This document shows positions 47,064-56,113 of a stretch of DNA of 64,000 bases, in pieces. Source of the DNA: Alteromonas aestuariivivens (GTDB taxonomy: Bacteria > Pseudomonadota > Gammaproteobacteria > Enterobacterales > Alteromonadaceae); assembly GCF_003367475.1 (NCBI RefSeq), contig NZ_QRHA01000006.1:124001-188000 (forward strand), written 5' to 3'. Positions within the stretch are counted from its first letter, which is position 1; each line of letters starts with the position of its first letter. The translations under genes and the position numbers were made by a program. The notes under the pieces are model-generated. The model was not told the origin of the DNA, did not search any database, and saw nothing but the letters and a program-made list of their open reading frames with translations.

Positions 47064-47921
47064 ATGAATTGGATTTTACGTTTACTGAGCATCAGTACAG
47101 TGGGGCTTATTCTATGCAGCTGCGCGCTGGATGTTAGCCCCAAGTCGTTTATACATCAGGACTCAGAAACCAAGGAACTTGATACAACCGCGCTGTTGCA
47201 GGCGGTTAATCGGGCCGAGGCGAAAATCTCCCTTACGCCGGTTTCTCTTACCAATGCACAGGGAATCCTGCTTTCAGGGGTTATTGCTTCCTATCCCGAA
47301 CCCATCGTTAATATCGTGTTTTATGCCGCTAACGGCATGACCATCAATAACGCTTCGGCTTTGCTTGCGCATTTTTCCAGAATTCCGGCCAACATTTTAT
47401 GGGTGGATTACCAGGGTACAGGGGCCAGTGAAAAGGCCAAAAAACTGCAGGTGGCTCATTTGCAGGCAGATGCGCTTCAGGTATTTGATTACGCCAGCAA
47501 GGTTTTTGAAAACAATTTGCCGGTAGTGTTGCACGGATTATCGATGGGAAGTTTGCTGGCAACATACGTTGCCCAAAACCGAAGCGCAGATGGGCTGGTA
47601 CTTGACGGTGCCATAGGTTCAGTGCCGGATTTGGTTGGCAACGTAGTACCACCCTGGTCAAAACCTTTTACTTCGGTAAAGATCCATCCAGACCTGCTGA
47701 AGATGAATAATGTAACAATGCTTAGCACCTATACAGGGCCGTTGATGTTGTTGGTTGGCGAAAAAGACAAGAAAACGCCGCTTGTTCTAAGTGAATCGCT
47801 CTTTGCGCAATCGCCCAGTAGCAAAAAGGAACTGGTGGTAGTGCCCGGTGCGACACACGGAAACAATATGAAAACGCCGCTGGTGGTTGATCAATACCGA
47901 CGTTTTGTGGCGGGATTGTAG
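47064..47921 (+). CDS. Alpha/beta-hydrolase lipoprotein
   Basis: A 285-residue hydrolase. GLILCSC ends a lipoprotein signal. HGLSMGS (about residue 160) is the nucleophile elbow with the catalytic Ser, LVGEKDKKTP (about 232) carries the Asp, and PGATHGNN (about 263) the His, so the triad is complete. WVDYQGTGAS supplies an oxyanion-like strand. It is probably an esterase or peptidase anchored in the envelope; the substrate is unknown. It sits upstream of the oxidoreductase gene on the same strand. Confidence 0.82.
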   Translation: MNWILRLLSISTVGLILCSCALDVSPKSFIHQDSETKELDTTALLQAVNRAEAKISLTPVSLTNAQGILLSGVIASYPEPIVNIVFYAANGMTINNASALLAHFSRIPANILWVDYQGTGASEKAKKLQVAHLQADALQVFDYASKVFENNLPVVLHGLSMGSLLATYVAQNRSADGLVLDGAIGSVPDLVGNVVPPWSKPFTSVKIHPDLLKMNNVTMLSTYTGPLMLLVGEKDKKTPLVLSESLFAQSPSSKKELVVVPGATHGNNMKTPLVVDQYRRFVAGL

Positions 47922-48013
47922 CTTGTATGGGTCTGCAATAACGGAATGAAAAGATGTTGTTTGAGCGTGACACGAAAGTGTCCGCGCTCGTATTGAAAGA
48001 GGATTTTGAATTG

Positions 48014-48991
48014 ATGAATAATCATCTCACCCGATGGGGCATTATTGGCTGTGGTGCCGTAACGGAAGTAAAAAGCGGGCCTGCCTATCAACAGGTGCCC
48101 GGGTTCAGCTTGCAGGGCGTAATGCGACGAAATGTCCGTCAGGCGGAAGACTATGCCAGCCGTCACGGGGTCGAGCGGTTCTTCGATGATGCAGACGCAC
48201 TGATAGCTGATCCTTCCATTGACGCGGTTTACATTGCTACTCCGCCTGATTCGCACAAAGAATATGGCCTGAAAGTAGCAGCGGCAGGCAAGCCCTGTTG
48301 CATTGAAAAACCACTGTCACCGGGTTATTCCGATAGCCTGGAAATCTTCCAGGCTTTTAGCGAAGCAAATATTCCCTTGTTTGTTGCCTACTATCGGCGG
48401 TCTTTACCACGCTTTTTGAAGATTAAAGAATTGTTGGACACAGGTGCCATCGGGGCGGCGAGGCACATAAGCTGGCATTTGTGTAAAGCACCCAGCGACT
48501 GGGACCTGCGAGGTGTGGAAAACTGGCGCACTGACAGTAAGGTAGCGCCGGGAGGTTACTTTGATGATCTGGCGAGCCATGGCCTGGATCTGTTTGCCTT
48601 CTTGTTGGGAGAGTTTGCCGAGGCCTGCGGAGTTGGAGTTAATCAGCAGGGGCTGTACACCTCGCTGGATGCCATATCGGCTTGCTGGCAGCATAGAAGC
48701 GGTGTAACCGGCAGTGGCTGCTGGAATTTTGGCAGCCGCCACAAAGAAGACAAGGTGGTGATATACGGTAGCAGGGGGGAGTTGGCTTTTTCAGTGTTTG
48801 AAGAGCAGCCAATAGTGGTACATACACCCCAACATCAGCAGGAAATCTGGCTGGAGAACCCAAAGCACGTACAGTTTTATCACGTTCAGAATATGCGTGA
48901 TGCGCTGCACCAAGGCGTCAGCCACCCGTCTTGCGGCCGGTCTGCATTACATACCAGCTGGGTGATGGATAAAATTCTGGGGAAAATTTAG
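48014..48991 (+). CDS. Gfo/Idh/MocA-family oxidoreductase
   Basis: A 325-residue NAD(P)-dependent sugar or inositol dehydrogenase-type enzyme. WGIIGCGAVTEVKSG is the Rossmann start, followed by IDAVYIATPPDSHKEY and GKPCCIEKPLS with the EKP motif (catalytic Lys). GGYFDDLASHGLDLFAFLLG carries the conserved active-site GGYxxD and His. The ATG at 48014 has AGAGGA upstream. The substrate is unknown, but position in the sugar block suggests a sugar or aldose. Confidence 0.87.
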   Translation: MNNHLTRWGIIGCGAVTEVKSGPAYQQVPGFSLQGVMRRNVRQAEDYASRHGVERFFDDADALIADPSIDAVYIATPPDSHKEYGLKVAAAGKPCCIEKPLSPGYSDSLEIFQAFSEANIPLFVAYYRRSLPRFLKIKELLDTGAIGAARHISWHLCKAPSDWDLRGVENWRTDSKVAPGGYFDDLASHGLDLFAFLLGEFAEACGVGVNQQGLYTSLDAISACWQHRSGVTGSGCWNFGSRHKEDKVVIYGSRGELAFSVFEEQPIVVHTPQHQQEIWLENPKHVQFYHVQNMRDALHQGVSHPSCGRSALHTSWVMDKILGKI

Positions 48992-49034
48992 CCCACGGTG
49001 GCAACGCCAATGTTTTGACTAAAGGAGAGTGGCT

Positions 49035-49403
49035 GTGTCAGATGCAAAAGATCCACGGGTATTGTTTGCGGCAGAGAGAACGCTACTGGCCTGGAATCGC
49101 ACCAGCATTGCTTTAATAGCGTTTGGCTTTGTTGTCGAACGATCAGGGTTGTTAATGGCGGTACTGGTGCCGAATGCCCCAACCGGATTGCCATACTGGT
49201 TGATTTTCTCGGTTGGGATGGGGTTTATTATTCTGGGTACCTTCACAGCACTGTATTCTTCCCGCCAGTTCGCCAAGGTATTAGCGAACCTGAAGCCGGC
49301 AGATTTTCCGGATGGGTATGCCACAAAGTGGAGTATTGCAATTAACCTTCTGGTGGCTTTGATGGGGGCAGTAATTGCCTTGGCTCTGGCACTTGCGCAT
49401 TAA
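49035..49403 (+). CDS. DUF202/YidH-family small membrane protein
   Basis: A 122-residue inner-membrane protein with three helices. DPRVLFAAERTLLAWNRTSIALIAFGF is the DUF202 signature (AAERTLLAWxR). Helices follow at LPYWLIFSVGMGFIILGTF and WSIAINLLVALMGAVIALALAL. Function is unknown; a related domain occurs in VTC polyphosphate polymerases. The GTG at 49035 has AGGAG 7 bases upstream; a GTG at 49029 would be too close. Confidence 0.88.
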   Translation: MSDAKDPRVLFAAERTLLAWNRTSIALIAFGFVVERSGLLMAVLVPNAPTGLPYWLIFSVGMGFIILGTFTALYSSRQFAKVLANLKPADFPDGYATKWSIAINLLVALMGAVIALALALAH

Positions 49404-49473
49404 CCTTAGATTTACCTCTGTGGTTACCAAACAGCCTTGTTTCATCAGAAGCGCCTTACACTGGGATTACAGT

Positions 49474-49484
49474 ATATAATACTA
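49474..49484 (-). promoter_or_regulatory. Candidate operator upstream of the GntR gene, distal (TAGTATTATAT)
   Basis: On the plus strand ATATAATACTA, an exact inverse of the copy at 49599-49609. It lies inside the palindrome AGTAT-ATA-ATACT (49471-49483). Confidence 0.45.
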
Positions 49485-49598
49485 AATGTTTTTTTGTTTT
49501 TGCCCCGTGCTGCTTTTTTTGCTTAAAAATCAATTTCTACGAATGAGAATTTCCGCTGTTTTGAGTAAAAAATTGTCAATTAACGGGTTAAAACAAGG

Positions 49599-49609
49599 TA
49601 GTATTATAT
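49599..49609 (+). promoter_or_regulatory. Candidate operator before the GntR gene, proximal (TAGTATTATAT)
   Basis: An exact inverse of the word at 49474-49484, and one to two bases different from TAATATTATTT before tkt and araB. It lies 26 bases before the ATG of the regulator, where autoregulation would occur. Confidence 0.45.
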
Positions 49610-49634
49610 GAGAGATGCTTAACAAGGGTGTTTT

Positions 49635-50366
49635 ATGGCGCGCATTGAAAATTTAAATTTGTCACAACGAGTGACCAACGAGTTGGGCAAAGCCATTATT
49701 AGCGGGCATTACAGCGCGGATAGCGGTTTGCCGACCGAAGCTCAGTTATGTGATGAATACGGGATAAGCCGGACCGCAGTGCGCGAAGCGGTAAAAATGC
49801 TTGCTGCGAAAGGTTTGATTTCTTCGCGCCCGAGGCAGGGAATTCGTGTGGAGTCACCGGAAAACTGGAACCTGTACGACACAAACGTTTTGAAATGGAT
49901 GTTGGAAAGCAGCCCTTCACTACTGGTTTTGAAAGAATTTTTGCAAATGCGCCTGGCCGTTGAACCGCAGGCAGCAGCACTGGCTGCTCGACAGGGTGAC
50001 CCACAGGATATTGCAAAAATAGGCGAAGCGCTAAAGGCAATGGAAGACGCAGCGAACGATCCTGACGGCGATCTCCATTCTGCCGACTTGTCTTTTCACA
50101 CAGCCATTCTGAAAGCCAGTGGGAACCGCTTTTTCTACCAGTTGCGTGATTTTATCAGTACCGCCCTGAATGTGAGTATCCAGCATACAACTCCGGCAAA
50201 AGGCAGTAACAAAGCGATTGCCGAAGAGCATGGCCGTGTTTATACCGCAATACTTAACGGTGACGCTGAGCGGGCCAAAAATATGATGGTGTACCTGATT
50301 GATGAAGCCATGGCATTTATTGAAAATGAAATTGCCAATTCTTCGTTAAACGAAAATGTGAGCTGA
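49635..50366 (+). CDS. GntR/FadR-type transcription regulator (DgoR-like)
   Basis: A 243-residue regulator with an N-terminal winged helix-turn-helix (about 10-75: GLPTEAQLCDEYGISRTAVREAVKMLAAKGLI) and a C-terminal FCD effector domain (about 90-235). The domain keeps FLQMRLAVEPQAAALAA and metal-binding positions in DLSFHTAILKASGN and EEHGRVYTAI. It resembles E. coli DgoR, the D-galactonate repressor, through NLYDTNVLKWMLE. The effector is unknown. Its location and operator-like words suggest control of the tkt-tal-ara-galM genes. Confidence 0.9.
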   Translation: MARIENLNLSQRVTNELGKAIISGHYSADSGLPTEAQLCDEYGISRTAVREAVKMLAAKGLISSRPRQGIRVESPENWNLYDTNVLKWMLESSPSLLVLKEFLQMRLAVEPQAAALAARQGDPQDIAKIGEALKAMEDAANDPDGDLHSADLSFHTAILKASGNRFFYQLRDFISTALNVSIQHTTPAKGSNKAIAEEHGRVYTAILNGDAERAKNMMVYLIDEAMAFIENEIANSSLNENVS

Positions 50367-50388
50367 TTCAACGTCCTTAAGCCTCCTA

Positions 50389-50414
50389 TGCAAAGCCTGA
50401 CGCTAGGCTTTGCA
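50389..50414 (+). other. 10-bp perfect hairpin after the GntR gene
   Basis: TGCAAAGCCT and AGGCTTTGCA pair around GACGCT, 22 bases after the stop. There is no T-tract, so it is a weak terminator or a 3'-end stabiliser. Confidence 0.55.
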
Positions 50415-50567
50415 GCCCCCAGCAGCTTAGTCAAGCCTCTGATTTAGCCTGTCATTAAATTGCCAACTTGAGATATGAAAAACTGAACGCAGGCCCTGTA
50501 GTTTCAAGCGGGGTAGTGGGTTATAACATTATCGGCGGGCAAAATGCTGTATATAGCAAAATAACCC

Positions 50568-50595
50568 TTAGTGCTGCGTTAAAATCGGTTATACT
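50568..50595 (+). promoter_or_regulatory. Predicted promoter of ssb
   Basis: TTAGTG (50568-50573) and TATACT (50590-50595) are 16 bases apart, 85 bases before the ssb ATG. Confidence 0.3.
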
Positions 50596-50680
50596 GGTCA
50601 GCTTTGATAACGTAACAAATCGATAGAACGGCTTTGGGTAAAGCGTTGACCAAGGCCTGAAAAACAGACAGGAGACATCG

Positions 50681-51232
50681 ATGGCAAGCAGAGGCGTGAA
50701 TAAGGTCATTCTTGTGGGTAACCTGGGTAATGATCCTGAAGTAAGATACATGCCTAACGGTAATGCGGTAGCAAACCTGAGCCTGGCAACCAGTGAGAGC
50801 TGGAAAGACCAACAGGGCCAGGTGCAGGAGCGTACCGAGTGGCATCGGTTAACCATGTATCGTCGCCTGGCTGAAATTGCCGGTGAATACCTGAAAAAGG
50901 GTTCGCAGATTTACGTAGAAGGCAAGTTGCAAACCCGTAAGTGGCAGGACCAGCAGGGCCAGGAACGCTTTACCACCGAAATCATTGTTGATCAAATGCA
51001 AATGCTGGGCGGCCGTGCCGAGGGCGGAAATGCAGGTGGTGGTTACCAGCAGCGTCCCCAGGGAAACACACAGGGTAACCCTCAAGGCAACCAGAATTAT
51101 GGTGGTCAGCAAGGCGGTTATCAGCAGCCTCCACAGCAAGGTGGTGGTCGTCCGCAGGGTGGAAACCAAGGGCAATCTAAACCGCCAATGGCTGAGCCCG
51201 ATTTCGATTTTGATGACGACATTCCGTTCTAA
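50681..51232 (+). CDS. ssb: Single-stranded DNA-binding protein
   Basis: A 183-residue tetrameric protein that coats single-stranded DNA. The OB fold spans about 1-110 ([20 protein letters not shown] ... [28 protein letters not shown]). A Gly/Gln-rich linker follows, with the acidic tail [10 protein letters not shown] that recruits partner proteins. It ends with a terminator. In Pseudomonas it directly follows the MFS gene next to uvrA; here the sugar block separates them. Confidence 0.97.
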   Translation: MASRGVNKVILVGNLGNDPEVRYMPNGNAVANLSLATSESWKDQQGQVQERTEWHRLTMYRRLAEIAGEYLKKGSQIYVEGKLQTRKWQDQQGQERFTTEIIVDQMQMLGGRAEGGNAGGGYQQRPQGNTQGNPQGNQNYGGQQGGYQQPPQQGGGRPQGGNQGQSKPPMAEPDFDFDDDIPF

Positions 51233-51269
51233 CGGCCAACAAAATAGAAATTGTTTATTTTTTATCATT

Positions 51270-51296
51270 AAGCCCTGATTTTTCAGGGCTTTTTTA
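51270..51296 (+). terminator. Terminator after ssb
   Basis: AGCCCTGA pairs with TCAGGGCT around TTTT, followed by TTTTTA. It starts 38 bases after the ssb stop. Confidence 0.92.
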
Positions 51297-51318
51297 TTGG
51301 CACTAATATTGGTTGAGG

Positions 51319-51813
51319 TTACTGTATTGCACGAATTACCCTGCAGGGGTTTCCAGCCGCCAGTGTCAGGGCTGGTACGGATTCTGTCACATAACTGCCC
51401 GCTCCTATCACCGCCCCCTCTCCAATGGTTACTCCGGGCCCTATGTACACATGGGCACCTACCCAAACGTTGTCACACAGGGTGATGGGTGAACCGTCTT
51501 GCGCATTGTTACTGCTGGGGAGTGTTGATATCAGAGTATGAGGGCCAATGAGAACGTGTTTGCCAATATTAACCGGATAAAGATCTTCAATTGTGACATT
51601 GTGGTTAGCATAAACATTGTTGCCAAGCAGGATGTTTGTGCCTAATGAACACTGAAACTGGGGTTCCAGCCAGGCGTTGTTTTCAATTTGAAGCAGGCTT
51701 TTCAATAGCTGCAGACGCTTTGCAAACGCGTTTGGCTTTAACTGGTTGTAGGTAAAGCACCACTGAGCGGCCTGTGGAGACTGAAATTTTGGAGTTGATG
51801 CTTTATTGGTCAT
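51319..51813 (-). CDS. Hexapeptide-repeat O-acetyltransferase (maltose/galactoside acetyltransferase type)
   Basis: A 164-residue left-handed beta-helix acyltransferase. Hexapeptide repeats run from ILLGNNVYANHNVTIED to GVTIGEGAVIGAGSYV, and WVGAHVYIGPG and AAGNPCRVIR are family features. It probably acetylates a sugar or thiogalactoside with acetyl-CoA. It is convergent with ssb and divergent from the histidine phosphatase gene. Confidence 0.85.
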   Translation of the reverse strand: MTNKASTPKFQSPQAAQWCFTYNQLKPNAFAKRLQLLKSLLQIENNAWLEPQFQCSLGTNILLGNNVYANHNVTIEDLYPVNIGKHVLIGPHTLISTLPSSNNAQDGSPITLCDNVWVGAHVYIGPGVTIGEGAVIGAGSYVTESVPALTLAAGNPCRVIRAIQ

Positions 51814-51863
51814 ATATTAGTCGTTAATATCGAATATCCCCCAATTTTATACTGACAGAGCGC

Positions 51864-52430
51864 ATGGAAGCGAAGGAAATACTCTTAATCCGCCATGGTC
51901 GGCCGAAATCGGCAACCAATGAAAAAGTAAATGCGACGGGATTTGCCCATTGGGTACGCGACTACAATCGCGCCCAGTTGCATCCGAAAAGTAAAGCCGG
52001 GCACCGGCTGGACCTCAGCGAATATTACATTATGTCCAGCGACCTAAAACGCGCCCAGTTGTCCGCCAGTCAGTACAGCGATCAACCCATTCATGAGATA
52101 AGTGCCTTGCTCAGGGAAATGGATATTCCGCGATACCGATTGCCGTTCAGATTGCGGGCCTGGACCTGGGTTGTAATAAACCGGGCTATCTGGTTCGCTG
52201 GAGTCAGGGGGCCATTCGAATCTTTTTCCGCTGCTAAAGTACGCGCGAATTATGCCGCTAACCTGTTGGAGGCCCGTGCCGAGACTCATCGTAAGGTTGT
52301 GGTGTTCGGCCACGGATTGAGCAACCGGTACATACGTCGGAATTTGGAACGTCGTGGCTGGAAGGTGTTAAGTAAAGATCATGGATACTGGGGGCTCAAC
52401 CGGTTGCAATTGCCGGTCTCAACCGACTAA
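51864..52430 (+). CDS. Histidine phosphatase family protein
   Basis: A 188-residue phosphoglycerate-mutase-like protein. The catalytic RHG is in LLIRHGRPKS (residue about 10), with the later Glu region LREMDIP and the second His in VVFGHGLSNRYI. The substrate is unknown. Its stop is followed within a few bases by repeat copy 3. Confidence 0.82.
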   Translation: MEAKEILLIRHGRPKSATNEKVNATGFAHWVRDYNRAQLHPKSKAGHRLDLSEYYIMSSDLKRAQLSASQYSDQPIHEISALLREMDIPRYRLPFRLRAWTWVVINRAIWFAGVRGPFESFSAAKVRANYAANLLEARAETHRKVVVFGHGLSNRYIRRNLERRGWKVLSKDHGYWGLNRLQLPVSTD

Positions 52431-52432
52431 TT

Positions 52433-52696
52433 AGGGCCTGTTGATCTTTGCTGTTCGAAATTTGTTCTCTCTGAGTGTTTTCAGGGCAAGGCGAGCGTCA
52501 TGAAGCTTAGTCAGCTAAGTAAACGGCGAACAACGCAGCACTGGAATCACTCAGAGTGAACCCGAAGGGCAGCGTTTGTCGCGCTTTTCTGCTGCGTTAG
52601 AGACTATTCATGTAGATGACTACACTTCACAGTCTCTGCCTTGCATAAATGCACGACAATTCGCTGCAAAATTGAACACCAAAGATCAACAGGCCC
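52433..52696 (+). repeat. Dispersed 265-bp inverted-duplication repeat, copy 3
   Basis: It begins AGGGCCTGTTGATCTTTG and ends AAAGATCAACAGGCCCC, so the terminal inverted repeats are best preserved here. Inside are CTTAG-TCAG-CTAAG, and AGAGACT/AGTCTCT enclosing TGTAG-TCAT-CTACA. It lies directly after the histidine phosphatase gene. Confidence 0.92.
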
Positions 52697-52785
52697 CAGG
52701 TATGCCATAAAACTTATTGATAGCGCGATAAGCCTGAGAACTAAAATTCGGGTATGATACGGCGCTTTTTAAGGGAGGGCGGCAA

Positions 52786-53301
52786 ATGAGCCGTAAACGT
52801 GCCGCCAAAAACGGCCATTTGAAGATGTTGATGCAGGTTTCGCTGGTGTTTTTGCTCGGTGGGATCATGGCAACCTTTATTACCCGTTTATATCGGGTTG
52901 AACCTAACATGCAGGCAGATTTGCTGCAGCAGCTTGGAGACCGAATGGAATCCAGTGCCACGCACGCCTACTGGCAATGGCGTGCTGAAGGGCAACCAGA
53001 AAGGATAATGCTGGTGCATTACGACAAGCAGGGTAAAGAAACTGACCGGCGGCCCGTCAGTCTGTCCCATACCGGCTTGCCAAAAGTGGAGCCAACCAGT
53101 GAGGGGTGCCAGCGATTGTGGCGTATGCTGCTCAATGTGCCAATGCAAATAGATGGTTTTCGGATTGTGGGCGAATATTATCAGGGTGAACTGGTAAACA
53201 GTGAGCCGTTAAACGCCTATTGCCGGTATCGCCTCAGTGTGGGTGCTTCATTTGATTATGCTGTGACAAGCGGGAAAGTCACTCATCAGCCTGCGGGCTG
53301 A
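52786..53301 (+). CDS. Membrane-anchored protein of unknown function (171 aa)
   Basis: A single-pass protein: a basic N-terminus (MSRKRAAKNGHLK), one hydrophobic helix (LMQVSLVFLLGGIMATFI) and about 135 periplasmic residues with two Cys that could form a disulfide. I recognise no domain. It has a strong AGGGAGG ribosome binding site 6 bases upstream, so it is well translated. It lies between repeat copy 3 and mreB. Confidence 0.7.
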   Translation: MSRKRAAKNGHLKMLMQVSLVFLLGGIMATFITRLYRVEPNMQADLLQQLGDRMESSATHAYWQWRAEGQPERIMLVHYDKQGKETDRRPVSLSHTGLPKVEPTSEGCQRLWRMLLNVPMQIDGFRIVGEYYQGELVNSEPLNAYCRYRLSVGASFDYAVTSGKVTHQPAG

Positions 53302-54687
<1,386 letters not shown>

Positions 54688-54696
54688 TCAGGACCG

Positions 54697-54715
54697 GGCA
54701 CCTGATAAAGGTGCC
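54697..54715 (+). promoter_or_regulatory. Hairpin between mreB and mreC
   Basis: GGCACCT and AGGTGCC form a perfect 7-bp stem around GATAA; an outer ACCG/CGGT pairing with a bulge could extend it to just before the mreC ATG. It could lower mreC translation or read-through, in keeping with MreB being needed in excess. Confidence 0.5.
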
Positions 54716-54726
54716 TTCCCGGTAGC

Positions 54727-55614
54727 ATGGATACCATATTCACCCGTGGCCCATCTTTGAACAACCGACTTGCGCTCGCCATAGCCCTGTCGGTTTTGTT
54801 GATCTTTGTTGACCATAAACTGGATGGTTTTAAATCCACCCGGGTTTATCTCAATTCTCTCATGAGCCCTTTGCAGTACCTGGCTAACCTGCCAGGTTTA
54901 CTCCTCAGTGAAAGTGCCCAGCGTCTTACCTCCCATCAGGTGTTGCTTGCTGAAAATGAGCGCCTGACCAATCGGGTGCTTATTATGAGCGAGCGGTTGC
55001 AGCGATTTGAACTGCTGCAGTCTGAAAATATTCAGTTGCGTAAGCTTTTGGACGCACCGGTCAAACCTGGCATGCGCAAAATGGTGGCTGAACTGATGGC
55101 GGTAGACAACAATCCGTTCAGTCAGCAAATAGTGATCAACAAGGGTGCCATCGACGGCGTTTTCGAGTCCCAGTCTGTGCTGGATGATCAGGGAATTGTC
55201 GGCCAGGTGATGGAAGTGGGTACCACCAACAGCCGTGTTTTACTGATTTCGGATGTTACCCATGCAATCCCGGTCCGTTCGCTGCGTAACAACATTCGTT
55301 TTATCGCCAGTGGCAGTGGCTCACTGGATGAATTGTATCTGGAACACGTCCCGCACAGTGTTGATATTCAGGAAGGCGATTTGTTGATTTCCTCCGGGTT
55401 GGGCGATGTGTTTCCTGAAGGCTACCCGGTCGCAAGGGTCAAATCCGTTATTCATAACGAAAGCCGGCCATTTGCCTCGGTAAGCGCCCAGCCGCTGGCG
55501 AGCCTGGACAGGCTGAAGTACCTGTTGCTGCTCTGGCCTTTGAGCGAGGGTGAGCTGACTGAGGATGAGCAGGGTACCACGTTGACTGGGCAGGCAGTCG
55601 GAGACAGGAAGTAA
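54727..55614 (+). CDS. mreC: Rod shape-determining protein MreC
   Basis: A bitopic protein linking MreB to periplasmic wall synthases. One membrane helix (LALAIALSVLLIFV, about 15-28), a coiled coil (about 70-110: LLAENERLTNRVLIMSERLQRFELL) and a periplasmic double beta-barrel with IVGQVMEVGTTNSRVLLISD. At 295 residues it is normal. It is followed by mreD one base later. Confidence 0.95.
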   Translation: MDTIFTRGPSLNNRLALAIALSVLLIFVDHKLDGFKSTRVYLNSLMSPLQYLANLPGLLLSESAQRLTSHQVLLAENERLTNRVLIMSERLQRFELLQSENIQLRKLLDAPVKPGMRKMVAELMAVDNNPFSQQIVINKGAIDGVFESQSVLDDQGIVGQVMEVGTTNSRVLLISDVTHAIPVRSLRNNIRFIASGSGSLDELYLEHVPHSVDIQEGDLLISSGLGDVFPEGYPVARVKSVIHNESRPFASVSAQPLASLDRLKYLLLLWPLSEGELTEDEQGTTLTGQAVGDRK

Positions 55615-55615
55615 T

Positions 55616-56095
55616 ATGCTCAAGGCCCATCATTACGCAGTACCTATCAGTATTATTATTTCCCTGGTGTTGCAGATCATGCCGTTGCCCATTCAGGCTG
55701 ATGTGTACCGTCCGGACTGGACGCTGATAGTTCTGGCGTACTGGACCATGGCATTACCGCACCGGGTAAATGTTGGTGTGGCTTTTCTTACCGGACTGGC
55801 GCTCGATATTCTGTTGGGGACTGCACTTGGTATTCACAGTTTTGCGCTGAGCCTGTGTGTGTATGTGCTTGCTGCCAACTACCAGCGTTTGCGCAATTAC
55901 TCGGTGTGGCAACAGGCCATTATTATTGGCCTGATCAGTTCGTTGTATCATCTGGTGGTGTTCTGGTTGCAGCATTTGCTCACGGATATCTATTTTCAAT
56001 TTGAATACCTTTGGCCGGTTGTCACATCCATGGTGTTGTGGCCGTGGGTTTTCTGGTTATTGCGAAAAGCCCGCCGCCAATTCCGAATTCTTTAA
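55616..56095 (+). CDS. mreD: Rod shape-determining protein MreD
   Basis: A 159-residue inner-membrane protein with about five helices, a partner of MreC in the elongasome. YRPDWTLIVLAYWTMALPHRVNVGVAFLTGLALDILLGT is the family stretch. Third in mreBCD; maf follows after 18 bases. Confidence 0.93.
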   Translation: MLKAHHYAVPISIIISLVLQIMPLPIQADVYRPDWTLIVLAYWTMALPHRVNVGVAFLTGLALDILLGTALGIHSFALSLCVYVLAANYQRLRNYSVWQQAIIIGLISSLYHLVVFWLQHLLTDIYFQFEYLWPVVTSMVLWPWVFWLLRKARRQFRIL

Positions 56096-56113
56096 ACCTG
56101 GACCGCGTGTGTT

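Larger units (their letters stand above)
50367..50680. other. Intergenic region between the GntR gene and ssb
   Basis: It holds a perfect 10-bp hairpin (50389-50414) and the predicted ssb promoter (listed separately). I found no LexA box. An ORF on the minus strand covering part of ssb looks like a shadow. Confidence 0.5.
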
